This document shows, piece after piece, positions 8,418 through 16,618 of a DNA stretch of 64,000 nt. The DNA is from Streptomyces sp. NRRL S-31. GTDB taxonomy: Bacteria > Actinomycetota > Actinomycetes > Streptomycetales > Streptomycetaceae. The stretch lies in contig NZ_JOCB01000010.1 in NCBI RefSeq assembly GCF_000718775.1, positions 44,235-108,234 of the forward strand. The letters run 5' to 3'. The position numbers and the translations under genes are program-made. The stretch's first letter is position 1. Each line of letters opens with the position of its first letter. The notes under the pieces were generated by a model that saw nothing but the letters and a program-made list of their open reading frames with translations, ran no database searches and was not told the DNA's origin.

Positions 8418-10508
8418 GTGAAAGACCCCGTCGAACAGATGCCGCTCTCCGTGGATCAGGAAGCGATGTGGATCGCCTGGCAGCGCGATCCCGGTCAGGG
8501 GATCCACATCATCCCGAGCCCCTTCCCGGTGCGCGGCACGATCGATCCCGCGTGTCTCGGCCGGGCCGTCGACGCCCTCGGTCGCTCCTTCCCCCGGCTC
8601 CGCGGCCGAGTGGCCGCGGGCGCGCGGGGGCCGGTGCTCGACTGGTCCGACGCCCCCCGCATCCCGGTCCGGGAGTCGACCACGCCCCTGGCCCGCGACG
8701 AGGCCGTACGCCACGTCCGGCAAGTCCCCTTCGACCTGGACCACGGACCACTGGCCCGGGTGGAGCTGCTGCACGGGCCCGACTACACGGTTCTCGTCCT
8801 CGCCGTCCACCATCTGGTGTCCGACGAGGCGTCCGTCCTGATCCTGGCCGACGCGCTGCGGCGCGCCCACGCGGGCGAGCCGCTGCCCGCCGGTGACCCC
8901 GTACCGGCGCCACGGGCCTTCGCCGACCGCTCCCGCGAGGCGGCCGACACTCCGGCGGGCGAAGCACACCGCACCTACCGGCGCCGGCCCCTCGGACAGG
9001 ACGCGCCGGTGCCGCTGCCGCCACGGAGCGTGGACGAGCCGGCGTACACCACGCCCGGCGACCCGCTGCCGGCCGGCCTCGTCGCCCGCCCCCGGCTGGG
9101 GGAGTCATCCGCCGCCGACCACCCCCTCCACGACCCGGCGCGGGCCCCCGCCGGGTCCACCGCGGTGCGCAGGGCCGCCCTGGTGCAGGAACGGCTGTGG
9201 TCCGCCGCACCGGACGGCCGGCACGGACTCTCGGTGTCCCTGCGCCTGTCCCGTCTGCCGGATGACGAGGCACTCCAGGAGGCGGTCCACCGGGTCACGC
9301 TGGCGCACGACGCGCTGCGCACGCACCTCGGACTGGCCGGGAACCAGGTCGTGCAGCACGTACGGACCGGGACGGCGGTGACCCCCGTCCGGTTGCCCGT
9401 GCGGCCCTCCAGCGGGAGCGCCGAGGTGCCGGACCCGCTGCGGGACTGGGCGGCCGAGCCCTTCGACCTCGCCCGCGGCCCCCTGTTCAGGATCGCGGTG
9501 CTGCCCGAGCGGTCCGGCGGCGGCTGGCTCAGCCTGGCCGGGCACCGGGCCGTGCTGGACGAGTGGTCGCTGCGGCTGGTCGCCCGGCAACTCCTCGCGG
9601 CCCTCGACGACGCCGCGCCGGCCGAGCCGAGCAGCTTCCCCGACTGGCTGGACGACACCGCACCCGTGACCACGGCGGAGGAACTCGCGGCACGGGCGGC
9701 GGAGCTGAGTCCCGCCGCCGAAGCCCTTGGACTGCCCGGGCGCCGCCCCCGGCAGACGGACACCCCCGAGCAGGAGTACGAGGAGGGGGTCGTGACGTTC
9801 GCCGTTCCGCGGGAGCGGGCGGTGCGCGAGGCGGCCGAACGCCTCGGTGTCGGGCACCGGGACCTGCTGCTCGCGGCTTTCGCCGCCCTGCTCGGCCGGT
9901 ACACCGGCCGGCAGGACCTGCTCGTCGGCGTCGCACACCACGCACGGCTGCCGTCGGACCGGCACGTCGTGGGGCCGCTCGCCACCGTGCTGCCCGTGCG
10001 GCTGCGGCCCGAGGCGGGCGAGGACCTCGCCACGCTCGCCACCCGCACGGCCGCCGAGGTGGCCAAGGCCACCGCCCACTCCGGGATACCGGCCGAGGAG
10101 CTGATGCGGCTCGTGGACCCGTCGAGGACCGACCGGACGGCCCCGCCGACCGAGGTGCTCTTCGACTGTGACGACCACGACGGCTTCGACCACGGCGGCT
10201 TCGACCACGGCGGCTTCGATGGCCACGCCGGCGAGGCTGACCGGCCCCGACCGGACGTGCCCGGGTGCGCGGACGGCGCGGTGCGCGCCGTCGTCGAGAC
10301 GTCCGGCGGCCAGGACGCGTATGACGTGGCCCTGCTGCTGCGGCACCGGTCCGGACGGATCGAGGGACGCCTCGCCTTCGACGCGCGGTACTTCGACCAC
10401 GACCAGATGCACGTCATGGCCGAGGACTATCTCCGTCTGATCGAGCGGTTCGTCGAGACACCCGGCCGAGCCGTCGGCGAGACCGACCGTCACCCCGGTA
10501 GGCCGTAG
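8418..10508 (+). CDS. Free-standing condensation-domain protein (half C plus full C)
   Basis: A 696-residue protein with two condensation-type regions and no A, T or TE domain. The first (about 1-210) is only an N-lobe and carries HHLVSDEAS at 131-139, close to the HHxxxDG active site. The second (about 240-690) is full length, but its active-site motif is GHRAVLDEW (375-383), with the first His replaced by Gly. A short repeat of the residues FDHGG occurs near residue 590, inside the second C-lobe. Free-standing C-like proteins are known as transferases or ester/amide-forming enzymes in NRPS pathways. Here the second catalytic His is kept in both motifs. It could act in trans for either NRPS in the window or be a decayed NRPS fragment. 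Start GTG 8418 follows GGAAGGAACGCAGTC. Confidence 0.75.
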   Translation: MKDPVEQMPLSVDQEAMWIAWQRDPGQGIHIIPSPFPVRGTIDPACLGRAVDALGRSFPRLRGRVAAGARGPVLDWSDAPRIPVRESTTPLARDEAVRHVRQVPFDLDHGPLARVELLHGPDYTVLVLAVHHLVSDEASVLILADALRRAHAGEPLPAGDPVPAPRAFADRSREAADTPAGEAHRTYRRRPLGQDAPVPLPPRSVDEPAYTTPGDPLPAGLVARPRLGESSAADHPLHDPARAPAGSTAVRRAALVQERLWSAAPDGRHGLSVSLRLSRLPDDEALQEAVHRVTLAHDALRTHLGLAGNQVVQHVRTGTAVTPVRLPVRPSSGSAEVPDPLRDWAAEPFDLARGPLFRIAVLPERSGGGWLSLAGHRAVLDEWSLRLVARQLLAALDDAAPAEPSSFPDWLDDTAPVTTAEELAARAAELSPAAEALGLPGRRPRQTDTPEQEYEEGVVTFAVPRERAVREAAERLGVGHRDLLLAAFAALLGRYTGRQDLLVGVAHHARLPSDRHVVGPLATVLPVRLRPEAGEDLATLATRTAAEVAKATAHSGIPAEELMRLVDPSRTDRTAPPTEVLFDCDDHDGFDHGGFDHGGFDGHAGEADRPRPDVPGCADGAVRAVVETSGGQDAYDVALLLRHRSGRIEGRLAFDARYFDHDQMHVMAEDYLRLIERFVETPGRAVGETDRHPGRP
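10182..10226 (+). repeat. 15-bp tandem repeat inside condensation-domain gene
   Basis: GGCTTCGACCACGGC occurs at 10182-10196 and 10197-10211, with a third diverged copy following. It encodes GFDHGGFDHGG and keeps the reading frame, so it looks like slippage-prone in-frame expansion in a loop. Confidence 0.75.
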
Positions 10509-10822
10509 GGAACGGTACGGAGGCCGAACGCCCGCGGACATCTGTTCCCCGGGCGGTCCGACGGCACGCCCCCGTCCGGCCGCACGCCGTCCCGGTGACC
10601 GCAGACCGGGCCGAACCGCCCAAGGCGTACCGCCACCGAGCCCGGCACATCGCCGAGTAGACGCGTTGCCAAGTGGGTGTGTACTCATCGCCAACGACAT
10701 CCATGCCGCCGCCCCCTACCGTGAAAAGCGCACCGGTGAGGGTTGGTCGTCGCGATCGCCCGGGTGCGCGAATCATGTTCAGGTCACGTCGGAGAGCAGA
10801 CCTGCGACATATGGGGGGAAAC
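10509..10822. other. Intergenic stretch without recognisable gene
   Basis: 314 bases between the condensation-domain gene and the secreted protein. Several short open frames overlap it, but none has a family match or a good ribosome binding site. The last third is less GC-rich and presumably holds the promoter of the secreted protein. I cannot point to convincing -35/-10 boxes. Confidence 0.5.
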
Positions 10823-11221
10823 ATGCAGCGACGCACGGGCAAGGCCGCCGCGGTAATGACCGGGGCACTGCTGATCGGGGTCATCGGCACTCCCGCGGCC
10901 CACGCCGAGGGGAAGAAGACCTCGTACATCAAGCACTGGGCGCCCTTGAGGGAATCCAGCAGGTGGAGCGACCACAATCTCGACTCCGTGAAAACCTCCG
11001 TCACGCTCAGCGGTTGCTCGACGGACGGGTCGCGCTTCGAATGGGCAAGGCTGACGCTGTACCGGTACGCCCTTGGCCCCGACACGAAGATCAAGTCGAT
11101 CAGTAAGAAGTGCGGCACGTATTCCTTCGGGCGTGTCTCCGCAGGGACGTACTACTTCACACTCGACGGCTTCGGCAGCGGGGGGCTGTTCTGGGCCAAG
11201 AAGGTCGTCATCCGCTGGTGA
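10823..11221 (+). CDS. Small secreted protein of unknown function
   Basis: A 132-residue protein with a clear signal peptide: basic MQRRTGK, a hydrophobic core AAAVMTGALLIGVIGTP, and a probable cleavage after AHA (about residue 28). The mature part of about 105 residues has two Cys (in LSGCSTDG and SKKCGTY) that could form one disulfide, and it is rich in Ser, Lys, Trp and Tyr. The ATG at 10823 is preferred because GGGGGGAAAC lies directly upstream; an in-frame ATG at 10811 is less well placed. No family is recognised. Confidence 0.72.
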   Translation: MQRRTGKAAAVMTGALLIGVIGTPAAHAEGKKTSYIKHWAPLRESSRWSDHNLDSVKTSVTLSGCSTDGSRFEWARLTLYRYALGPDTKIKSISKKCGTYSFGRVSAGTYYFTLDGFGSGGLFWAKKVVIRW

Positions 11222-11291
11222 CGCCCGTGCGTGCACGGGGGTGTTCCGGCAGGCCGACTGACATGGCGGGGAAGTGAGAGGGGGCGAACGC

Positions 11292-11525
11292 GTGTCCTGG
11301 GACGAGTGGGAGCAGTTGAAGGCGGATGCCGCGGCACGCGGCACCACCGAGACGCGATGGAACAAGGTGTCGCCGGCCGGAGGCAAAGGCGGCGAGACCG
11401 GTGGTCTCAAGTCGGACAAGAAGGTCTGGGTGAGAGCCGGCGAGGACACCAAGGACTTGCGGGACGACCTCGGCGAGGCGCTCGGAAAGCGGGCAAGACG
11501 GCGTCCGCCGCCGTGCGCGAGCTGA
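11292..11525 (+). pseudogene. Remnant of a WXG-like protein gene of a type VII secretion-associated locus
   Basis: From a GTG with GAGAGGGGG upstream, the frame encodes SWDEWEQLKADAAARGTTET and LKSDKKVWVRAGEDTKDLRDDLGEALGK. This is the characteristic start of a short Streptomyces protein found beside ESX-like secreted proteins. After about residue 68 the family sequence stops and the frame runs out in an Arg/Pro-rich tail. The next homologous segment continues in another frame. I read this as a 5' fragment left by a deletion. Confidence 0.55.
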
Positions 11526-11821
11526 AAAGGCCGGGCCGGAATCTCCACTACGTGCAGACCGAATGCGCGCTGGCCAGCACCGCGCTGAACGCCTTCGTCT
11601 TCGACATGGGCGCGGCGAAGCGGAAGTTGGAGGCGGCAACGGCTGACGCCGAGGCGGCCGGGTGCACGGTGGGCGCGGACGGTTCGGTCACCTACCCGGC
11701 GGGCGGCAAGGAGGTCGACGGCAAGGTACCCGAAGGCGGCACCGTGGCAGTCGGGTCGAGTACGAAGGATCCGACGGCGGCGCTGGACCGGCGAAGACAT
11801 CCGACAGCCGCGCGACAGTGA
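11496..11821 (+). pseudogene. Internal fragment of an ESX-associated secreted-protein gene
   Basis: A second frame carries NLHYVQTECALASTALNAFV and FDMGAAKRKLEAATADAEAA, then VGADGSVTYPAGGKEVDGKV. This is a coiled-coil-plus-VTYP pattern typical of the central part of larger Streptomyces proteins that sit next to the SWDEWEQLK protein. It has no own start codon with a ribosome binding site and ends in a short unrelated tail. Both ends lie where neighbouring remnants begin or stop, so it is probably the middle of a deleted gene. Confidence 0.5.
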
Positions 11822-12138
11822 CGGAGTGTTCCGGCAAAGACCCGGACACGTACTTCCGCATCCTCCACCCGTGGAGCTTCACCCCGGCATCCTCCGGTGA
11901 CCTGGAGGCAGCCATGCGACGGCTCAGGAAGGCGCTGCCGGAACACGGCTGGAAGATCGTCGAATACGGGCCGGACACCAGCAGGAACGAGAACCTCAGG
12001 CTCACGGCCGACAACGCCGCGAAGAAGGCAAGTGTCCACATCGTCCAGATGGCCAAGGACAATCCCCCGATGCTGAGCGTGGATGTCATCTCCGGCTGCT
12101 ACCAGGTCCCGGACGGCCGCAAGGTCGAGCACTTCTAG
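11791..12138 (+). pseudogene. C-terminal remnant of a lipoprotein gene from the same locus type
   Basis: A third frame begins without a start or signal peptide. It encodes CSGKDPDTYFRILHPWSFTP, RRLRKALPEHGWKIVEYGPD and SVDVISGCYQVPDGRKVEHF. Intact relatives are about 200-residue lipoproteins with an N-terminal signal and lipobox, which are missing here. Three consecutive fragments in three frames, in the order seen in intact loci, argue for stepwise deletion. Two sequencing frameshifts are the alternative, but they would not explain the missing segments. Confidence 0.55.
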
Positions 12139-12368
12139 CCCGTGCAGGGCCCGGCCGAGCGCGTCTCACGCCGCAGCCACGGCACCCGGCGCCGGAACCG
12201 ATCGCCCCTGCGGGTGAACACCGGAACGGGAGCGGACGGGGGAGACGTCCTTCCGGGGCGGGGTGCCCCAGCATGGTCCCCCGCATGCGGCTTTCCCGAG
12301 GCGGTGCTCGGCCGCCGCACCCGCGCCCCGGCGGCCCACCGCCGTTCCCTCCCCGGAAGAGGTGCTCA

Positions 12369-12827
12369 GTGAGCTTCGGCAGGTATTTCGAGGAGTTCGA
12401 GGTCGGCCAGGTCTTCCACCACTGGCCCGGCAAGACGGTCACGGAGTACGACCACCACCTGTTCTCCCTGCTGACCATGGTCCGGCACCCCCTGCACCTC
12501 GACGCCCACTACGCCAGGACGGCCACCCGGTACGAGCAGCCGCTGGTGGTCGGCAGCTACGTCTTCTCGCTGCTGCTGGGCCTGTCCGAGGCAGAGGTGG
12601 CGGGACGCGCCATCACCCACCGCGGCTTTGAGCGGATCGAGCACCACGCGCCGGTCCTCCACGGTGACACCCTCTACGCGGAGAGCGAGGTGTACGCCAA
12701 GCGTGACATCCCGGAACGCGCGGGACGCGGCCAAGTGGGCGTGGAGACACGAGGCCGCAACCAGGACCGTACGTTGGTGATGACGCTGCGCCGCGAGCTG
12801 GTGGTGCCCAAGCGCCCGCCGGGCTGA
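12369..12827 (+). CDS. MaoC-like hydratase/dehydratase-family protein
   Basis: A 152-residue single hot-dog protein that begins SFGRYFEEFEVGQVFHHWPG. It contains HPLHLDAHYARTATRYEQPL, matching the MaoC hydratase motif with its Asp/His region, followed by VVGSYVFSLLLGLS. GTG 12369 is chosen because GGAAGAGG precedes it; upstream extension gives only a Pro/Arg-rich sequence. Relatives hydrate enoyl-CoA or mesaconyl/methylmalyl-CoA-type substrates. It stands alone between decayed genes and a convergent sulfotransferase, so its pathway is unclear. Acting on an enoyl intermediate of the lipopeptide acyl chain is possible but unsupported. Confidence 0.8.
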   Translation: MSFGRYFEEFEVGQVFHHWPGKTVTEYDHHLFSLLTMVRHPLHLDAHYARTATRYEQPLVVGSYVFSLLLGLSEAEVAGRAITHRGFERIEHHAPVLHGDTLYAESEVYAKRDIPERAGRGQVGVETRGRNQDRTLVMTLRRELVVPKRPPG

Positions 12828-12830
12828 CAC

Positions 12831-12857
12831 CGCGGCGGGCGCTCGGTCACCGCCGCG
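12831..12857. terminator. Hairpin between convergent MaoC and sulfotransferase genes
   Basis: CGCGGCGG (12831-12838) pairs with CCGCCGCG (12850-12857) across an 11-base loop, 4 bases after the MaoC stop. It may terminate one or both convergent genes. Confidence 0.4.
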
Positions 12858-12929
12858 ACGCCAAGCCGACGGAGGGTGGGGACACCGGCCCGGCGACGCC
12901 GGCGACCCCGCGCGACTGATCCGCCCTGG

Positions 12930-13874
12930 TCAGACCGGCGGCGCGTCGCGGACCAGCCAGGAGCGGAGGTCCGTGGGGAGCCGTCGCAGCGCCTGCTCGT
13001 GCAGTGCGAGGTCGTCCGCGGAACACCGGGTGCGCCACTGCCCGCTCGTGCCCCGGTGGAAGAAGTCCCACGTCCCGAGTGCGGAGCCGGTCGGGCCCGA
13101 GTCCCAGATCTCGTGCCCCTTCGCCTTCATCTCGGCGAAGGTGCAGGCCCTGACCAGGTCCGGCCAGAGGCGGGCGTCGACAGAGATGCCGAGGAAGTCG
13201 GCCAGCCGGCGCATCCGACCCTCCAGGTCGTCCAGCATGTCCTGGTAGTGGAGCAGATGGACGTTGGGCTCCGACCGGTGTTCCCACCACGAACGCAGGT
13301 GGTGGGTGGGGGAGTTGTAGGGCCAGCCGTCCGATTCCCACGGGTAGGCGCTGCGGGTGAAGAACTCCCGCCAGAACGCGTGCACGTCCTCGGGGACTTC
13401 CGGCGGGCGGAACGACGAGGCGTCGGACCCGCCGTACGTCTCCAGGGCCGCTGCGAGGGCGGCGCGCGGGCCGGCGGAACCCATGCTGCGGGCGTGGTGG
13501 TGGGTGGACAGGGCGAGGTCCCGCAGGTCCCGGCCGATCACCAGATAGGACACCTCCGCGTGGAACGGGAGCGCGTCCAGCGGCAGGTGTGTCTTGATGA
13601 AGCGGCGGTGGCGCTGTGCGTGGAGCGACGCCAGGACGTCGGCGAGCGGGGTGACGTCCAGGTCGAGCCAGGGGCTCAGCTCCATGAGGGGGAGCGGCAG
13701 CCGGGCGCTTTGGAAGACCAGCGACGCCACGATCCTCTGCGTCCACGTGGTGCCGGCCTTGGTGGCGGTGGAGATGACGATGTCCCCGCGCCGGGGCGTG
13801 TAGGAGTCCCACCGCGTGCTGTCGAGCAGCGGTCCGCGGTACACACGCGAAGGCTGGCGCACGGGTTCCGACAC
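12930..13874 (-). CDS. PAPS-dependent sulfotransferase
   Basis: A 314-residue cytosolic sulfotransferase of the Sulfotransfer_1 type. The 5'-phosphosulfate loop is STATKAGTTWTQRI and the 3'-phosphate site is VIGRDLRDLALSTHHHARS. A PFHAEVSYLVIG beta strand and the C-terminal STGQW-like region (RGTSGQWRT) complete the fold. GTG 13874 has GATGAGG five bases upstream. The enzyme transfers sulfate from PAPS to a hydroxyl or amine. Sulfated natural products use such enzymes, but it lies 2.7 kb outside the biosynthetic operons and its neighbours are unrelated, so an involvement in the lipopeptide is only a possibility. Confidence 0.87.
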   Translation of the reverse strand: MSEPVRQPSRVYRGPLLDSTRWDSYTPRRGDIVISTATKAGTTWTQRIVASLVFQSARLPLPLMELSPWLDLDVTPLADVLASLHAQRHRRFIKTHLPLDALPFHAEVSYLVIGRDLRDLALSTHHHARSMGSAGPRAALAAALETYGGSDASSFRPPEVPEDVHAFWREFFTRSAYPWESDGWPYNSPTHHLRSWWEHRSEPNVHLLHYQDMLDDLEGRMRRLADFLGISVDARLWPDLVRACTFAEMKAKGHEIWDSGPTGSALGTWDFFHRGTSGQWRTRCSADDLALHEQALRRLPTDLRSWLVRDAPPV

Positions 13875-14066
13875 GACGGCCTCATCCCCTGTCCGCTGCC
13901 GAGGTTCGTCGTCATGCAAGACGATGCCGTCCGGTCGGCACAAGGAAAGGGAGCGGGAATCACCCGATGAGGTGGTCCCGGCCCGCATTGCGGGGCGTCC
14001 GCGACCGGACCAGTCTGGAAGGAGGGGAGCGACGGGGGAGCCGCCTCTGACGGCAGGTGAGCGGTG

Positions 14067-16508
14067 ATGAACTGGGAAGAGACACAGCAGCAGGAAATAG
14101 ACAGTGCGATCTCCCACGCCCTGGAGAACGACCCGGAAATCATCTCGGGTATGGCGGATGCCCACATTTCCCCTGATGAATTGAGGAATCAGATAAAGAA
14201 GAAGCGGGACAAGCTGGAGTCCGCTTACGCACCCGAGTTCAGCCGGCTCCAGGAACTTGAGGCGCGGACCCAGGCCATGGGCGAGGCACTCGCCGCGAGG
14301 ACCCGATGGGCCGCACCGGTGAAATTCCTCGTGCTCCTGGTCGCGGTCGTCGGGGCCGCGTTCGGCCTGCTCTTCGCCTTCGCCCTCTTCCTCGCCGGAG
14401 GAACCGCGGGAAAGGTCTGCGCCGTGGTGACCGTCCTCGCCATGGGCGCGATCGGATGGCGCGCGGTGCGCAGCAAGGCCCGTGGCCGCCGGCGCGGGGC
14501 CGCCGCGGCGGAGCGGTACCTGGTGCTGAAGAGCAACCTGGAGACCGCGCGGCGGGACTGGAAAGCGGCCCTGCGGTGGCGAGCGGTACCCACGCTCCTG
14601 CGGGAGGAGATCAACGACCGGAGACCCTCGTACTCCCTCACCCTCGACATCCGCGACCCCAAGGGGCTGGCGGAGCTGGAGGACCCGCAGTTCCTCATCA
14701 CGGTGCCCGCGGTGCGGGAGATCGACCAGCTGATCTCGACGATGCCCGGCGGCAGCATCGGCATCTCCGGGCCCCGCGGCGTCGGGAAGACCACGTTGCT
14801 GCGGCACTACTGCTCCAAGGAACACGCCCCGGTCGCGGAGTCGCTGGCCGACAAGCCGCCGGTACGGGTGCTGGTCCCGGCGCCGGTCAAATACGACGCG
14901 CGGGAGTTCATCCTGCTGCTCTTCTCCAGGGTGTGCGCCGCCGTCGTACCCGATGACTGCCTGCCCCGGCGGGCGCGCGGGGACGACGAGGACGAGGGCT
15001 CACCGGCTTACACGCCGCTGGACTTCGTCGTCATGACCGTCCTCGCGTTCGCGGGCTGCTGGGGGATCGTCCTGCTGATCATCGACGGCGAGCACTGGAC
15101 ACCGCCGGCCCATCTGGCCGCGGCCATCATCCTGATCTTCGCCTCCTGTGTGGGCTGGGTCTTCTGGACGATCCACCGGGGGCTCCACCGGTGGGGCGCC
15201 GACGAGTCCGCCGCGATCGAGGCGGCGCACGGCTCGGAGGCGGCCGAGGCGTCGATACTGCTCCGTGGGCTGGTGTACCAGCAGTCGGTGTCCCGAACCT
15301 GGTCCACCGGGATCAAGACGCCGGTGGGCATCGAGGCCGGGGCCTCCGCGAATACGACGATGACCGAGAATCCCATGGGATTCCCGGAACTCGTAGCCCG
15401 GCTGAACGGCTTTCTGCGGACACTGAAGCGCAGCCGCCGCAAGGTCTTCATCGGCATCGACGAACTCGACAAGATCGACGCCAATGACCAGGTCCACCAG
15501 TTCATCAACGACATCAAGGGAATCTTCGGGCGGGAGGAGTGCTTCTACCTGATCTCCGTCTCGGACAATGCCATGAGCTCGTTCGAGCGGCGCGGGCTGC
15601 CCGTCCGGGACGCGTTCGACTCGTCGCTGGACACCGTCGTGGACGTCCGTCCGGCCGACCTCTCGATGTCGCGGACCCTGATGAGACAGCGCGTCATCGG
15701 TCTGCCCGAAGCCTTCCTCTGCCTCTGCCACGTCGTCTCCGGGGGTCTGCCGCGTGACCTCATCCGCGCGGTCCGCGCCCTGGTCTCGCTCGCGAAGGGG
15801 AAGCCGGAACCCGATCGCATGCTGGAAGCCCTGACCCGGGCCCTGGTGCGGGCCGACCTGGAGCGCAAGGTCCACGCGCTGGAGATCGCCGCACACCACA
15901 GCGACCTGGAACCGGACACCGGGGTCTTCCTGTGCACCCTGCACGAGGTCCTGGACCGTACGCAGGCACCGACCTCCGCTTCCCTGCTGGCCGAGATGGA
16001 CCGCGTCACGGTCGGTACGGCTCCCCGGACCACCGATGTCGAGGCGGTGCGGAGCGCCCATGAGAAGCTGAACCGGCTCCGTCTGGAGATGGCCGCCTAC
16101 CTCTACTTCTGCTCGACGCTGATCGGGATCTTCGACAACTCCCTCAAGGAGGAGGAGGTACGGCGTCTGATCCGGAACACCGGCGCCGGCCGTCTGGCAC
16201 GGCTCGCGCAGGTGCGCTCCGAATTCGCCGTCAATCCCAGGCTGGCCTGGGCGACGACGTCGGCCTTCCGGGAAGCGCACGGCCTGCCCGCCAAGCCGTA
16301 TCCGCATCCGGCACCGGAGGCGCCGGCCGCCGGTCCCGACGGGACCGCCCCCGGCCCGCTGAGGCCGCGCGCGGCGCGCGGGAGGGCGCAGGGGGCGGCC
16401 ACCCGGCCGCGGTGGCGCAACGGCGGCTCCGACTGGACGACCGCGTCCGGCTCCCGGCCGGCCACGCGGCACCGCCCGCGGTCCCGGTCGGAGGACCACC
16501 GGCTCTGA
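14067..16508 (+). CDS. KAP-family P-loop NTPase with membrane segments
   Basis: About 813 residues. A Glu/Asp-rich, partly coiled-coil N-terminus is followed by two membrane spans (about 87-140). Then comes a P-loop domain with Walker A GPRGVGKTT near residue 235 and Walker B VFIGIDELDKI near 462. Two further spans (about 315-370) are inserted between the Walker motifs, the hallmark of KAP NTPases. A C-terminal tail is Pro/Arg-rich and low complexity. ATG 14067 is preferred to the adjacent GTG because AGGTGA is then 6 bases away. KAP proteins organise membrane complexes and some act in phage defence. No partner effector gene is adjacent here, and it is convergent with the NRPS gene at 16619. 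Confidence 0.75.
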   Translation: MNWEETQQQEIDSAISHALENDPEIISGMADAHISPDELRNQIKKKRDKLESAYAPEFSRLQELEARTQAMGEALAARTRWAAPVKFLVLLVAVVGAAFGLLFAFALFLAGGTAGKVCAVVTVLAMGAIGWRAVRSKARGRRRGAAAAERYLVLKSNLETARRDWKAALRWRAVPTLLREEINDRRPSYSLTLDIRDPKGLAELEDPQFLITVPAVREIDQLISTMPGGSIGISGPRGVGKTTLLRHYCSKEHAPVAESLADKPPVRVLVPAPVKYDAREFILLLFSRVCAAVVPDDCLPRRARGDDEDEGSPAYTPLDFVVMTVLAFAGCWGIVLLIIDGEHWTPPAHLAAAIILIFASCVGWVFWTIHRGLHRWGADESAAIEAAHGSEAAEASILLRGLVYQQSVSRTWSTGIKTPVGIEAGASANTTMTENPMGFPELVARLNGFLRTLKRSRRKVFIGIDELDKIDANDQVHQFINDIKGIFGREECFYLISVSDNAMSSFERRGLPVRDAFDSSLDTVVDVRPADLSMSRTLMRQRVIGLPEAFLCLCHVVSGGLPRDLIRAVRALVSLAKGKPEPDRMLEALTRALVRADLERKVHALEIAAHHSDLEPDTGVFLCTLHEVLDRTQAPTSASLLAEMDRVTVGTAPRTTDVEAVRSAHEKLNRLRLEMAAYLYFCSTLIGIFDNSLKEEEVRRLIRNTGAGRLARLAQVRSEFAVNPRLAWATTSAFREAHGLPAKPYPHPAPEAPAAGPDGTAPGPLRPRAARGRAQGAATRPRWRNGGSDWTTASGSRPATRHRPRSRSEDHRL

Positions 16509-16618
16509 CGCCCGGGCCGCTGCCGGCTCCTGCCGGCGGGCGAGCCGATGCCCGGTCCGCGTCCGCCGACACCGGTCCGGGACCGCCGCCCGTCCGCCGG
16601 GGCACCGCGACGCCCGGG

